This document shows, piece after piece, positions 43,671-50,763 of a stretch of DNA of 64,000 nucleotides (position 1 is its first letter; every line of letters starts with the position of its first letter). Where the stretch lies: the NCBI RefSeq assembly GCF_001078705.1, contig NZ_CDMW01000001.1:1171541-1235540 (forward strand), written 5' to 3'. The notes under the pieces are model-generated. The model was given only the letters and a program-made list of their open reading frames with translations, had not been told where the DNA came from and did no database searches. This stretch comes from Streptococcus sanguinis (GTDB lineage: Bacteria; Bacillota; Bacilli; Lactobacillales; Streptococcaceae). Position numbers and translations under genes: made by a program.

Positions 43671-44102
43671 TTATCTCCTCTGAAAGTCTTCCAGCAAGGG
43701 AAGTAGATCTGCCCTCCAAGGAAAAATTTTTGTCAACTCTAAACAAGAAGGTACACCAAAGCGTTCATCTACATATGCTCCAGCGTTTAAAAGAACTTTG
43801 TATAAAGGAAGTAACTCCTCAGATGAAGCTTTTAATGTCGCAATTGCATATGATAGAGGCGTTCCACCGTGAGAATCCTTCAAATTCACATCTGCTCCAT
43901 TCTTTATAAGTAATTCTGCTTCCTGTAAGAGGTATTGGGGATCAGCAGACCAATTTGCTTTTGCAGATCCTAATAGTAAATGAAGGGCAGTGCTCTTAGT
44001 TTTTGATTGATGGTTCACATCAATTCCTTGATGAATCAGATGTTCTGCGATTTGGATTCTATCAAAAAGATCACTAGATTCCGTAAATAGCAACTCTAAC
44101 AT
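43671..44102 (-). CDS. Ankyrin-repeat protein
   Basis: 143 residues with two clear and one partial ankyrin repeat: HLIHQGIDVNHQSKTKSTAL and HLLLGSAKAN, then AELLIKNGADVNLKDSHGG and TPLSYAIATLK, then YKVLLNAGAYVDE. The first repeat starts close to the N-terminus. No ribosome site is visible before the ATG at 44102, and the frame is open further upstream, so the gene may be 5'-truncated or begin at another codon. Ankyrin proteins occur as immunity or toxin-neutralising partners in polymorphic-toxin loci; that role here is by context. Confidence 0.68.
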   Translation of the reverse strand: MLELLFTESSDLFDRIQIAEHLIHQGIDVNHQSKTKSTALHLLLGSAKANWSADPQYLLQEAELLIKNGADVNLKDSHGGTPLSYAIATLKASSEELLPLYKVLLNAGAYVDERFGVPSCLELTKIFPWRADLLPLLEDFQRR

Positions 44103-44113
44103 GGAAAGATTAA

Positions 44114-44303
44114 TTATTTTTCTCTCAAAATACTTTCTAAGCCGACAAACACTATATCTCTCAAGACTTCGTTATAATTACTATAATCTTTTTTCGTTTT
44201 AATTGCATCAAATCCAGTCTTAATTTGTCCATCTAAAATTAAAGTTAAGCCTTCGACTTTCTCATCTGAGCCTTCCTTACCAAATGTCTCGTTTAAAATA
44301 ATT
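44114..44303 (-). pseudogene. 5'-truncated gene fragment, unknown helical family
   Basis: About 60 codons in one open frame with no start codon: NETFGKEGSDEKVEGLTLIL, then DGQIKTGFDAIKTKKDYSNY and NEVLRDIVFVGLESILREK, stop at 44114-44116. It follows the stop of the gene at 44306 directly and in the same frame, so its own 5' end has been lost. The DxxIKTGFDAIKxKxDYSNYxEVLRD pattern resembles small regulatory proteins from mobile elements (ribbon-helix-helix-like), which is uncertain. Confidence 0.55.
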
Positions 44304-44305
44304 AA

Positions 44306-44818
44306 TTATCTGACGTTATATTTACCTTCCTTTACTATCCAATAGCGTTCGTTTTCAGGAATCAACTTTTCAAAATTTTGACGGTAAGCTTGCCAACCAT
44401 TCGGCATATAAGATTCGTAACGAGTGAATCCCCAATAATTAGAGTAAAATATTTCACAATCAAAATCTATCAATAAATCTGGTAAAAGAAGTTCATTTTC
44501 TAATTTGAATTCTGAGGGCATAGTTTCACAAACAGATTGTGAATACAAGATTTCTTCTTTTAATTGACTAACAGAAACTTTCTCATACTCGCCAGTATAC
44601 ATAGCAAGATAATCTTTCAAATTGGCTTTAGATACCACACGAATATTATGTTGAACCTCTGGCAAAAACGAAAAGTCAAAATTCCACCCAGCATCTTCAT
44701 AGGATTTTATTAATTTATTGACATCCATAATCCACATATCTTTGGAACAAATATACCAATTAAAAGTTTTATTTACAATTACTGCTACAATATTTACTTC
44801 TGGTTTTTCAATTATCAT
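44306..44818 (-). CDS. Hypothetical array protein
   Basis: 170 residues. N-terminal strand-rich part IIEKPEVNIVAVIVNKTFNW, middle YEDAGWNFDFSFLPEV, and C-terminal block LLIDFDCEIFYSNYWGFTRY and ESYMPNGW. The DFD-(x)n-YE-(x)-YxPxGW end occurs in several small immunity-type proteins I have seen, but no name can be given. It overlaps the upstream PoNi-like gene by 11 bases, so translation is coupled and the two probably act together or are coselected. Confidence 0.6.
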   Translation of the reverse strand: MIIEKPEVNIVAVIVNKTFNWYICSKDMWIMDVNKLIKSYEDAGWNFDFSFLPEVQHNIRVVSKANLKDYLAMYTGEYEKVSVSQLKEEILYSQSVCETMPSEFKLENELLLPDLLIDFDCEIFYSNYWGFTRYESYMPNGWQAYRQNFEKLIPENERYWIVKEGKYNVR

Positions 44819-45695
44819 TATCTAATACCTTCTTAATCATCTCGTCATCAGCTCTGGAGATATGATAATGAGTGTTACTATTATCATTACTGGAGCTTTC
44901 CATTTGAACACCTTCTTCAACAAAAGCTAAAGAATTAGACATGGAAGATGATGCTGAGCTTGATGTTCCTTCATTTACCTCAGCAACCAAATCATAAGGG
45001 AAATACGGGACACCTTCCAATTCCTTGTAATCCAAGCCCTTGATTTTGCAAATAGCGCCTGATTCAAAGGACCAATAGCCATAATAATTATCAATATTCC
45101 GCTTATGCAAATCATACCAGCCTTCATCTCTGCTTCCCTGATACCATTTTTTCTCCAGATATTCTTTCAGAAGAGCTACGGCATTTTCAGAATTTTCTTC
45201 CTCAATGATCTTTCGAGTAAAGCCATAGGGTCTTGGAAAATTATAGTTTATCCGAATCTTCCAATCTGGATGACGTGATTGAATCAAGTAATCAATCAAA
45301 TAGTCCTCCGGATCATCCTTTTTGACTAAATCCACCAATTTATCAAAAGTCACTCCGTCAATCTCTAAAAGAATCCCAATGGAAAGGGCACAGATCATTT
45401 CATCATATCCTGAATTACTAAACCAAACAGGGAGAAGGCTATCAACAAATTTAAGGTACTCTTCTCTGAATTTCTCAATAGAGTAGCCTGCAGTGTAGGT
45501 GGCTATCATATTCTCTTTTTGGCAAACAGAATGATCAAGTTGTACTGATCTGATAACTTTTTCTATCGGACGCTTGTAGGGATTTATACCTTGCTTTAAT
45601 TTTTCCAATTCTTCAACCAACTCATCAATTGATAAGTTGTTAATTTTAATTAATTCATTAATTTTTTCTTCTATAAATATATTATCTCTTTTCAC
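44808..45695 (-). CDS. PoNi-like immunity protein with serine-rich tail
   Basis: 295 residues. The DUF1910/DUF1911 core is clear: NMIATYTAGYSIEKFREEYL near 62, CALSIGILLEIDGVTFDKLV, WYQGSRDEGWYDLHKRN and YYGYWSFESGAICKIKGLDY, ending PYFPYDLVAE near residue 240. About 55 residues of Ser/Asn-rich tail follow (EGTSSSASSSMSNSL, then SRADDEMIKKVLDND), not present in the paralogue at 42311. The tail could be a linker to a lost domain or a recognition tail. First gene of the array's upstream transcript. Presumed to neutralise a DNase toxin (inference from the family). Confidence 0.8.
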   Translation of the reverse strand: MKRDNIFIEEKINELIKINNLSIDELVEELEKLKQGINPYKRPIEKVIRSVQLDHSVCQKENMIATYTAGYSIEKFREEYLKFVDSLLPVWFSNSGYDEMICALSIGILLEIDGVTFDKLVDLVKKDDPEDYLIDYLIQSRHPDWKIRINYNFPRPYGFTRKIIEEENSENAVALLKEYLEKKWYQGSRDEGWYDLHKRNIDNYYGYWSFESGAICKIKGLDYKELEGVPYFPYDLVAEVNEGTSSSASSSMSNSLAFVEEGVQMESSSNDNSNTHYHISRADDEMIKKVLDNDN

Positions 45696-45763
45696 TATTT
45701 TATCCTCTTATAGTCATATAGCAACTAATTTTAAGTTAATGAATTTTTAACTTATTCCCAGCC

Positions 45764-45844
45764 TTATTGATTATTATTCTGATTTTCTTCCTCACGTTGT
45801 TTATGAAGGTCCTCAAGAAATTCCTTCTGAACTTGCTTTAACAT
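45764..45844 (-). CDS. Possible 26-residue small protein
   Basis: ATG at 45844 follows GGAGAACAGTAGT, a correctly placed ribosome site, and encodes MLKQVQKEFLEDLHKQREEE plus NQNNNQ, a single charged helix. It lies between the pht terminator and the array. It may be a real small gene or the remnant of a larger helical protein. The rest of 45696-45982 is AT-rich and has no other gene. Confidence 0.3.
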   Translation of the reverse strand: MLKQVQKEFLEDLHKQREEENQNNNQ

Positions 45845-45908
45845 ACTACTGTTCTCCGTTTATTTTAACACAATATCAATCGAATAAGTATAGGGGTGTG
45901 AAAATCAA

Positions 45909-45954
45909 AAACGAATGATGGTCTTAGACTTGGCTTGGTCTTCATCATTCGTTT
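45909..45954 (-). terminator. Terminator of adcAII-pht
   Basis: AAACGAATGATG (45909-45920) pairs with CATCATTCGTTT (45943-45954), with further pairing inside, and a T-run on the minus strand. It lies 28 bases beyond the pht stop. Confidence 0.85.
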
Positions 45955-45982
45955 TATTGTTGTTTTACATCAAAATGTAGTA

Positions 45983-48900
45983 TTAACTAACCTGAACAAT
46001 TTTCAGTTGGCCGTCAGCTCCTGTAAAGCTGATGCTTCTGCTTGCTGGATTGTAGTTGAAAGTCTCTGGACTGGCACCGTAGATCTGAGAAAGTTCCCGC
46101 AATTTCTGGTTAAACGTTTCCTCTGTCATACCAAAACTGGCTGCTAAGCTCGATTGACCAGCTGGATTTGCAGTTGTCGAAGCTTCTGCTGGCTTATCAG
46201 ATTGGTTTTGAACTGTTTCTCCAGTAGCAGATTCGGAAGGTTGTTTGCCATTTTGCGCCGTTTCAGGAGTACTGCTGCTGGCTGGCTGACCAGAAGTAGG
46301 TTGTTGAGCCGGTGCTTTGAGGAAGCCTTTTTGCACCGCATAGGCATCTGCTGCTTGGCGCTCGGCTTCTGACAAGTCTTTCTTGTAAATATAATGCTCG
46401 TGGTCCAGATGGGCTACCCGATAGCCTTGCTCGTCCGCTCCGACCATATCCTGCAGATTAAAGCGATAGCCATCATCGTCCCTATGCTGAGAATCAGACT
46501 CGTTTGTTCCCTCAGGATGGACGAGTGACTGCTGGAAGGCCAGGATTTCCTTGAGTAGCTCTTTCTTGTCAGTAGCTCTCTGTCCAAGCTTATCAAAAAG
46601 CTGGTCCAGCTGCTGGTATTGCTGCTCACTTCCTTGATTCTTTTCCAAATACTGATGGATAGACATGAGCAAATTATAAAGCTGTTGGTAAACTTCCTGA
46701 TTTTCCGTATTAGACGGCTCTTCCTTTTGCCCAGCAATGGCCCTGCTCATCTGATCCAAAAGCTTCTGACTTGCTGCCAGCAGAGCTTGCTTATCTGAGC
46801 TGCTGCTCTTTAACTCCTTGCCTAGTTCTAAGATTTTAGCTGCATAGTCTGCCCGGCTGTTTTGGTCCTTTACTTCTCCAAGCAGTTCCTGCGCTTTTCC
46901 AAGGAAGACAAGGGCTTGAGCGCTCTTTTCGCTATCATCTGTTGTTCCAAAATCGTCATAAATGCCCCTCAAAAAGTCATAAATCATGGCCTTATAGGTC
47001 GGCTGATCAGGCTCACCCTGATCCAGGTCTGTCTTTTCAGAGGACGCAGAAGGCTGACCGCTAGCAAGGGCTGCTGCAATCTCTTTCTTAGTCTGATAGA
47101 GAGCAGGGAAAAGCTGCTGGAGATTGGTCGCTTCTATAAAGGCTTGAGACTTATAGAGAGTCAAAGTCAGCCCTGCCGCTTTTCTGCGCAGCTCAGGACT
47201 CAAGCGCCCATCCTCTAATGCTTGGTAGAAATAACGAATATAATCAACTGCTGTGACGCCTGTCCGATCATGATAATCTTCTAAAGCAGATAGTAATTGT
47301 CCTAGCTCTGCCATTTCAGCTTGATTCTGGCCAGCATAAGCATTTTGCAGACGCTGCAGCAAGTCAGCTTTCTTCAGCCCATAGCTATCCGTATCTAGTC
47401 GATTCATTCTCTCCAAAAGTCCTTGATAACTCTTGTCTAGCTCGGTCTCTTGGATTGGCTTGACCGTCTGATCCACATGGATAAACTGCTTATCAAAGTT
47501 ATCCAGACTGTTCAGATAACCAGTTGTTGAGTTGCTAGGCAGCTTCTTCATGGTTTCCACAAACTGCCCCAAAGCCAGCTCAATCCGCCGCTGCATAAGA
47601 GGATCATCGGCATAGAGACGCTGACTGTCCGCTTTTAGGCTTTCTACTTTTTGCAAAATAGCGGCCTCATCATAATCACCCTGCTCATACTTAGATTGAA
47701 TCTGAGGCAGACGATTTTTCAAGGCTTCTGCTGCGCCCTTGGACTGGATCTTGATATAGTGATTGTGGTCGCCATGAGGAATGACAAACTGACCATCTTC
47801 CACCTGCAGACTGTAAGGCGAAAGACCTGAGCGCAAGGCTGTTGTGTAGAGCTCATTCATGAAGTCCAGCTCTGCATTGCCCGTTACCAGCGGAATGCGA
47901 ACATGCTCCTTGCGAACAGCATAGGGGTGGATATGAGTCGGATCGTAGGCTTGATCAGGATTATTAAAGACAAAGAAACCGTTTGAGATGCGAACCGCCT
48001 CCTTGGGAACCCCATAGGTTTGGCAGATATAAGCAATCTTTTCCTCATCGCTGGCATCGCGTGAATAGCGCTCAGCGTCATTGACTGCTGCTGATGGTTT
48101 TGCTGGTTGCTGCTTGGCCAAGACTTGCTCCGCTGCTTGAATCTGTTCAGCAGTCAAGTCTTTCTTGTAAAAGTAATGAGCATGATCTCCATGCGATACC
48201 ATGTAGCCTTGATCGTCCTTGCCAATGACAGACCCCGCATGAAAACCATGGTCGTGATCAGGCTGTGACGGTAACTGAGGCTTCAAAGCTTGTAGAGGAT
48301 CTCCTAGTGGCTCATAAGTATATCCAATAGGAATCAAGCGGGCAATCTTCGCTTCCAAGTCTGATAGCTTGTCATAAGGAATGAAATGATGATGGTCTCC
48401 GTGGGGGATAACGATCCCATTTTCTGTCCGACGGCTGATTTTCAGCGGGTCAAACACGACACCGTCCCCTTCATGATAGCGCTGAGACTGAGGCAGGGCA
48501 TAGAGTTGCTGCAGCAGACTTGGCAAGGATGGCTGAGATGGTTGAGACGGCTGAAGCGGATTGGGCGAACTTGGCTGAGTAACCGCTACGCCAGGACTTA
48601 GCTGCTCAATCTTTGAATGATTTGGTAGCTGTGGAGACGGATTTGAGACTACTGGTCCACCCTGATTGATAGCACTATTCTGATTCCATGTGTTGGAAGA
48701 TACTATCGGCCTACCGTAGTTAGGCGGATTCACCCTTCCGCCAGCCCGCCTGCTATTCCAGTAGCTCTGAGCCGCAGCCAATTCTGCCGGCGACAGGTCG
48801 CTCTTGGGAATGTAGTGAAAATGCCCGCCATGCGGCACGATAAAAGCATCGCCAGTATCCTCGATGACGTCAGAGGGACTGAACGTATAACCATCATCCG

Positions 48901-49531
48901 TCCTATATCCCCCTTGGCCTTGATAAGAAACTCCTGCAAGATCTGCGGCTGTCTTTCCCGCAGCTAAGGACTTGCTAGGCTGGCTGAAATCGCGGGTCTT
49001 GCTTGATTTTGTAGTGGAAGATTTGCCACTATCGCCTTCTTCCTTGGTCTTATGCAGCTTCTTCTGCCGAGCAATCTCATCCACCGAGCGGACATTGCTG
49101 GTATGTTTGGCATCCTTGAGGTAGAGATAATACTTCCCCTCCACCTTGATGATATAACCATCTTTGACCTCATTGACAATATCTGCTTCCTGCAGCGTGT
49201 AGTTAGGATCTCGGATAATCAGCTCTTCGCTAATAATGGCATCAAAAGGCACCTTTCCATCAAAGTAATGATAATGGTCTCCATGGGAAGTGACATAGCC
49301 CTGATCTGTGATTTTCACGACAATCTGTTCTGCTTCAATACCTTCCTCATCATTGATTTGGTCAGGCGTCAAATTTTTATCCAACTTGTCACCCGAAGTC
49401 TTGTCCTCAATATAGGCTACTTTGTTATCTTTGGTCTGAGTTCGAGGCTGAGCTTGCCATTGGATAAGCCCGTAAGTTCCGAGACCAAGAGCTAATACAG
49501 CTGCTGAAGCAAGGAAATATTTCTTTTTCAT
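45983..49531 (-). CDS. Streptococcal histidine-triad surface protein (Pht family)
   Basis: 1182 residues, longer than typical pneumococcal PhtD/E. A hydrophobic N-terminal segment (YFLASAAVLALGLGTYGLIQ) is the signal or anchor. Six HxxHxH zinc motifs are visible: HGDHYHYF near 83, HGGHFHYI near 235, HGDHHHFI near 378, HGDHAHYF near 447, HGDHNHYI near 587 and HLDHEHYI near 1045. Proline-rich linkers separate them (SPNPLQPSQPSQPSLPSL), and a helical region spans about 610-1000. Pht proteins store zinc at the surface and hand it to AdcAII. The adcAII stop is nine bases upstream, so the two are one operon under AdcR. Confidence 0.93.
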   Translation of the reverse strand: MKKKYFLASAAVLALGLGTYGLIQWQAQPRTQTKDNKVAYIEDKTSGDKLDKNLTPDQINDEEGIEAEQIVVKITDQGYVTSHGDHYHYFDGKVPFDAIISEELIIRDPNYTLQEADIVNEVKDGYIIKVEGKYYLYLKDAKHTSNVRSVDEIARQKKLHKTKEEGDSGKSSTTKSSKTRDFSQPSKSLAAGKTAADLAGVSYQGQGGYRTDDGYTFSPSDVIEDTGDAFIVPHGGHFHYIPKSDLSPAELAAAQSYWNSRRAGGRVNPPNYGRPIVSSNTWNQNSAINQGGPVVSNPSPQLPNHSKIEQLSPGVAVTQPSSPNPLQPSQPSQPSLPSLLQQLYALPQSQRYHEGDGVVFDPLKISRRTENGIVIPHGDHHHFIPYDKLSDLEAKIARLIPIGYTYEPLGDPLQALKPQLPSQPDHDHGFHAGSVIGKDDQGYMVSHGDHAHYFYKKDLTAEQIQAAEQVLAKQQPAKPSAAVNDAERYSRDASDEEKIAYICQTYGVPKEAVRISNGFFVFNNPDQAYDPTHIHPYAVRKEHVRIPLVTGNAELDFMNELYTTALRSGLSPYSLQVEDGQFVIPHGDHNHYIKIQSKGAAEALKNRLPQIQSKYEQGDYDEAAILQKVESLKADSQRLYADDPLMQRRIELALGQFVETMKKLPSNSTTGYLNSLDNFDKQFIHVDQTVKPIQETELDKSYQGLLERMNRLDTDSYGLKKADLLQRLQNAYAGQNQAEMAELGQLLSALEDYHDRTGVTAVDYIRYFYQALEDGRLSPELRRKAAGLTLTLYKSQAFIEATNLQQLFPALYQTKKEIAAALASGQPSASSEKTDLDQGEPDQPTYKAMIYDFLRGIYDDFGTTDDSEKSAQALVFLGKAQELLGEVKDQNSRADYAAKILELGKELKSSSSDKQALLAASQKLLDQMSRAIAGQKEEPSNTENQEVYQQLYNLLMSIHQYLEKNQGSEQQYQQLDQLFDKLGQRATDKKELLKEILAFQQSLVHPEGTNESDSQHRDDDGYRFNLQDMVGADEQGYRVAHLDHEHYIYKKDLSEAERQAADAYAVQKGFLKAPAQQPTSGQPASSSTPETAQNGKQPSESATGETVQNQSDKPAEASTTANPAGQSSLAASFGMTEETFNQKLRELSQIYGASPETFNYNPASRSISFTGADGQLKIVQVS

Positions 49532-49540
49532 AGTTGTCTT

Positions 49541-50479
49541 TTATCCTTTCAAATCTTTAGCTAAAACAGCTAGATTTTTTTCTAAATTTTCTAAATAAGA
49601 TAGTTGGTTGGCTGGGTCTGCTTCCAGAGGATTCAGCTCCTTGATTTGTACACCGGTCGCCTTGACCAAGGTTTGAGCCACTTTGGAAGAAGCATTGCTT
49701 TCCACAAAAATGGTCTTCACCTTGTGCTCCTTGACAAAGTCTTCTATCTCTGTCAGCTGGCGCGGACTAGGCTCCTGCTCCGGTGAAATACCAGCAATGC
49801 CCAGCTGGATCAGCCCGAACCGCTTGGCCAGATAAGAAAAAGCTGTATGCTGGGTGACAAAGGTCTTGTTGGGCACTTTATCAAAAATATTCTGATAGCG
49901 TTCTGTCAGCTCCTTGGCCCCTTCTTGAAATTTTCGGGCATTGGTCTGATAAATATCCCGATGGTCGCTATCCAGCTCCGACAGCCTGTCGGCGATAATC
50001 TGAGCTTCCTCCGCAGCCTTCTGAGGATCCAACCAGGTATGGGGGTCATAGAGCGTCTTCTCATCCACTCCCTCTCCCGCTTGGACATCTTCCAAGCCTG
50101 CAACCCGATCCAGCTCCATTCCCTGGGAAGCCTCAAGGACTTGAACCTTGGAATTCTTGAGACTGGGATTCAGCTCTCCAGCCCAGGACTCCAAAGTCCG
50201 TGAGTGATAGACAAAGACATCTGCATCATAGATGGCTGCCACATCATTGGCTGAAGGCTCAAAATCATGAATACCGCTGCTAGACTGAATCATGCGCACA
50301 TCATTCAGATCCCCCGATATAGCCTTAACCATGGAGTAAATAGGATAAAAGCTGGTTACAATCCTCAATCCTTGCGACGGACTGGATGGACTGGATTCCT
50401 TTTGAGACTGACAAGCCCAGAGACACAAGGCCAGGGCCAGCAGGCTAAGGCATGCTGAGATTTTTAAAGTTCGTTTCAT
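49541..50479 (-). CDS. adcAII: Zinc-binding lipoprotein AdcAII (Lmb-like)
   Basis: 312 residues. The signal sequence ends in the lipobox LCLWAC, placing the lipidated cysteine at 23. It is a metal-binding cluster A-I solute-binding protein: FYPIYSMVKAISGD, SGIHDFEPSANDVAAIYDAD (His near 71), YDPHTWLDPQKAAEEA (His near 147), VTQHTAFSYLAKRFGL (His near 210) and FVESNASSKVAQTL (acid ligand near 260). It lacks the His-rich loop and C-terminal domain of AdcA, so it is the Lmb/AdcAII type. It delivers zinc to the AdcBC importer encoded elsewhere. First gene of the operon, with two AdcR boxes upstream. Confidence 0.94.
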   Translation of the reverse strand: MKRTLKISACLSLLALALCLWACQSQKESSPSSPSQGLRIVTSFYPIYSMVKAISGDLNDVRMIQSSSGIHDFEPSANDVAAIYDADVFVYHSRTLESWAGELNPSLKNSKVQVLEASQGMELDRVAGLEDVQAGEGVDEKTLYDPHTWLDPQKAAEEAQIIADRLSELDSDHRDIYQTNARKFQEGAKELTERYQNIFDKVPNKTFVTQHTAFSYLAKRFGLIQLGIAGISPEQEPSPRQLTEIEDFVKEHKVKTIFVESNASSKVAQTLVKATGVQIKELNPLEADPANQLSYLENLEKNLAVLAKDLKG

Positions 50480-50499
50480 AATATCTCCTTAACTCATTG

Positions 50500-50523
50500 T
50501 TAACCGGTTTATTAACTGGTTAA
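50500..50523. promoter_or_regulatory. Two adjacent AdcR boxes upstream of adcAII
   Basis: TTAACCGGTTTA (50500-50511) and TTAACTGGTTAA (50512-50523) abut each other. The second is a perfect match to the streptococcal AdcR consensus TTAACYRGTTAA; the first has one mismatch. AdcR represses when zinc is plentiful. Confidence 0.9.
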
Positions 50524-50569
50524 TATCATACACTTTGTCAACTTCTTTGTCAAGTTTTTTAAGAAAATA

Positions 50570-50606
50570 AAGAAAAAAGGAAGTAGGATTCTTTCCCACT
50601 TCCTTT
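50570..50606 (-). terminator. Terminator between carB and adcAII
   Basis: AAAGGAAGT (50576-50584) pairs with ACTTCCTTT (50598-50606), with an interrupted GG/CC inside. On the minus strand six Ts follow. It lies about 160 bases past the carB stop. Confidence 0.8.
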
Positions 50607-50720
50607 GTTTGCTTTTAATTCATTATATTTGAAAGGTTATTTATTATGACTATTCAAGGACAGAATAAGCTTTGACAGATGCATTTTTCAAGCTTAACTG
50701 TATGAGATTACTTTTCAGAC

Positions 50721-50748
50721 TTTCAGACTGTCAAATGACAATCTGAAA
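50721..50748 (-). other. Hairpin just beyond carB
   Basis: TTTCAGACTGTCA (50721-50733) pairs with TGACAATCTGAAA (50736-50748), one mismatch. There is no T-run, so it is more likely a 3'-end stabiliser or processing site than a terminator. Confidence 0.5.
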
Positions 50749-50763
50749 ATGAAAACTCCATCT

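Noticed and set aside
34520-45695. Possible prophage, ICE or integrative island carrying the immunity-like genes
   Set aside because: No integrase, relaxase, phage structural gene, attachment-site repeats or tRNA boundary could be found; flanks are ordinary chromosomal genes.
34520-45695. Possible complete toxin-immunity or type VII effector locus
   Set aside because: I looked for LXG, WXG100, PoNe nuclease and other long effector genes; none is present, so the genes are reported as orphan immunity-like genes only.
46862-47218. Plus-strand frame of 118 codons inside pht
   Set aside because: Antisense to a well-supported gene with no start signal or recognisable product.
45983-49531. Regular HxxHxH and Pro-rich repeats that could look like a CRISPR or DNA repeat
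   Set aside because: The repeats are at protein level, widely and unevenly spaced, within one open gene; no spacer-repeat structure or cas genes.
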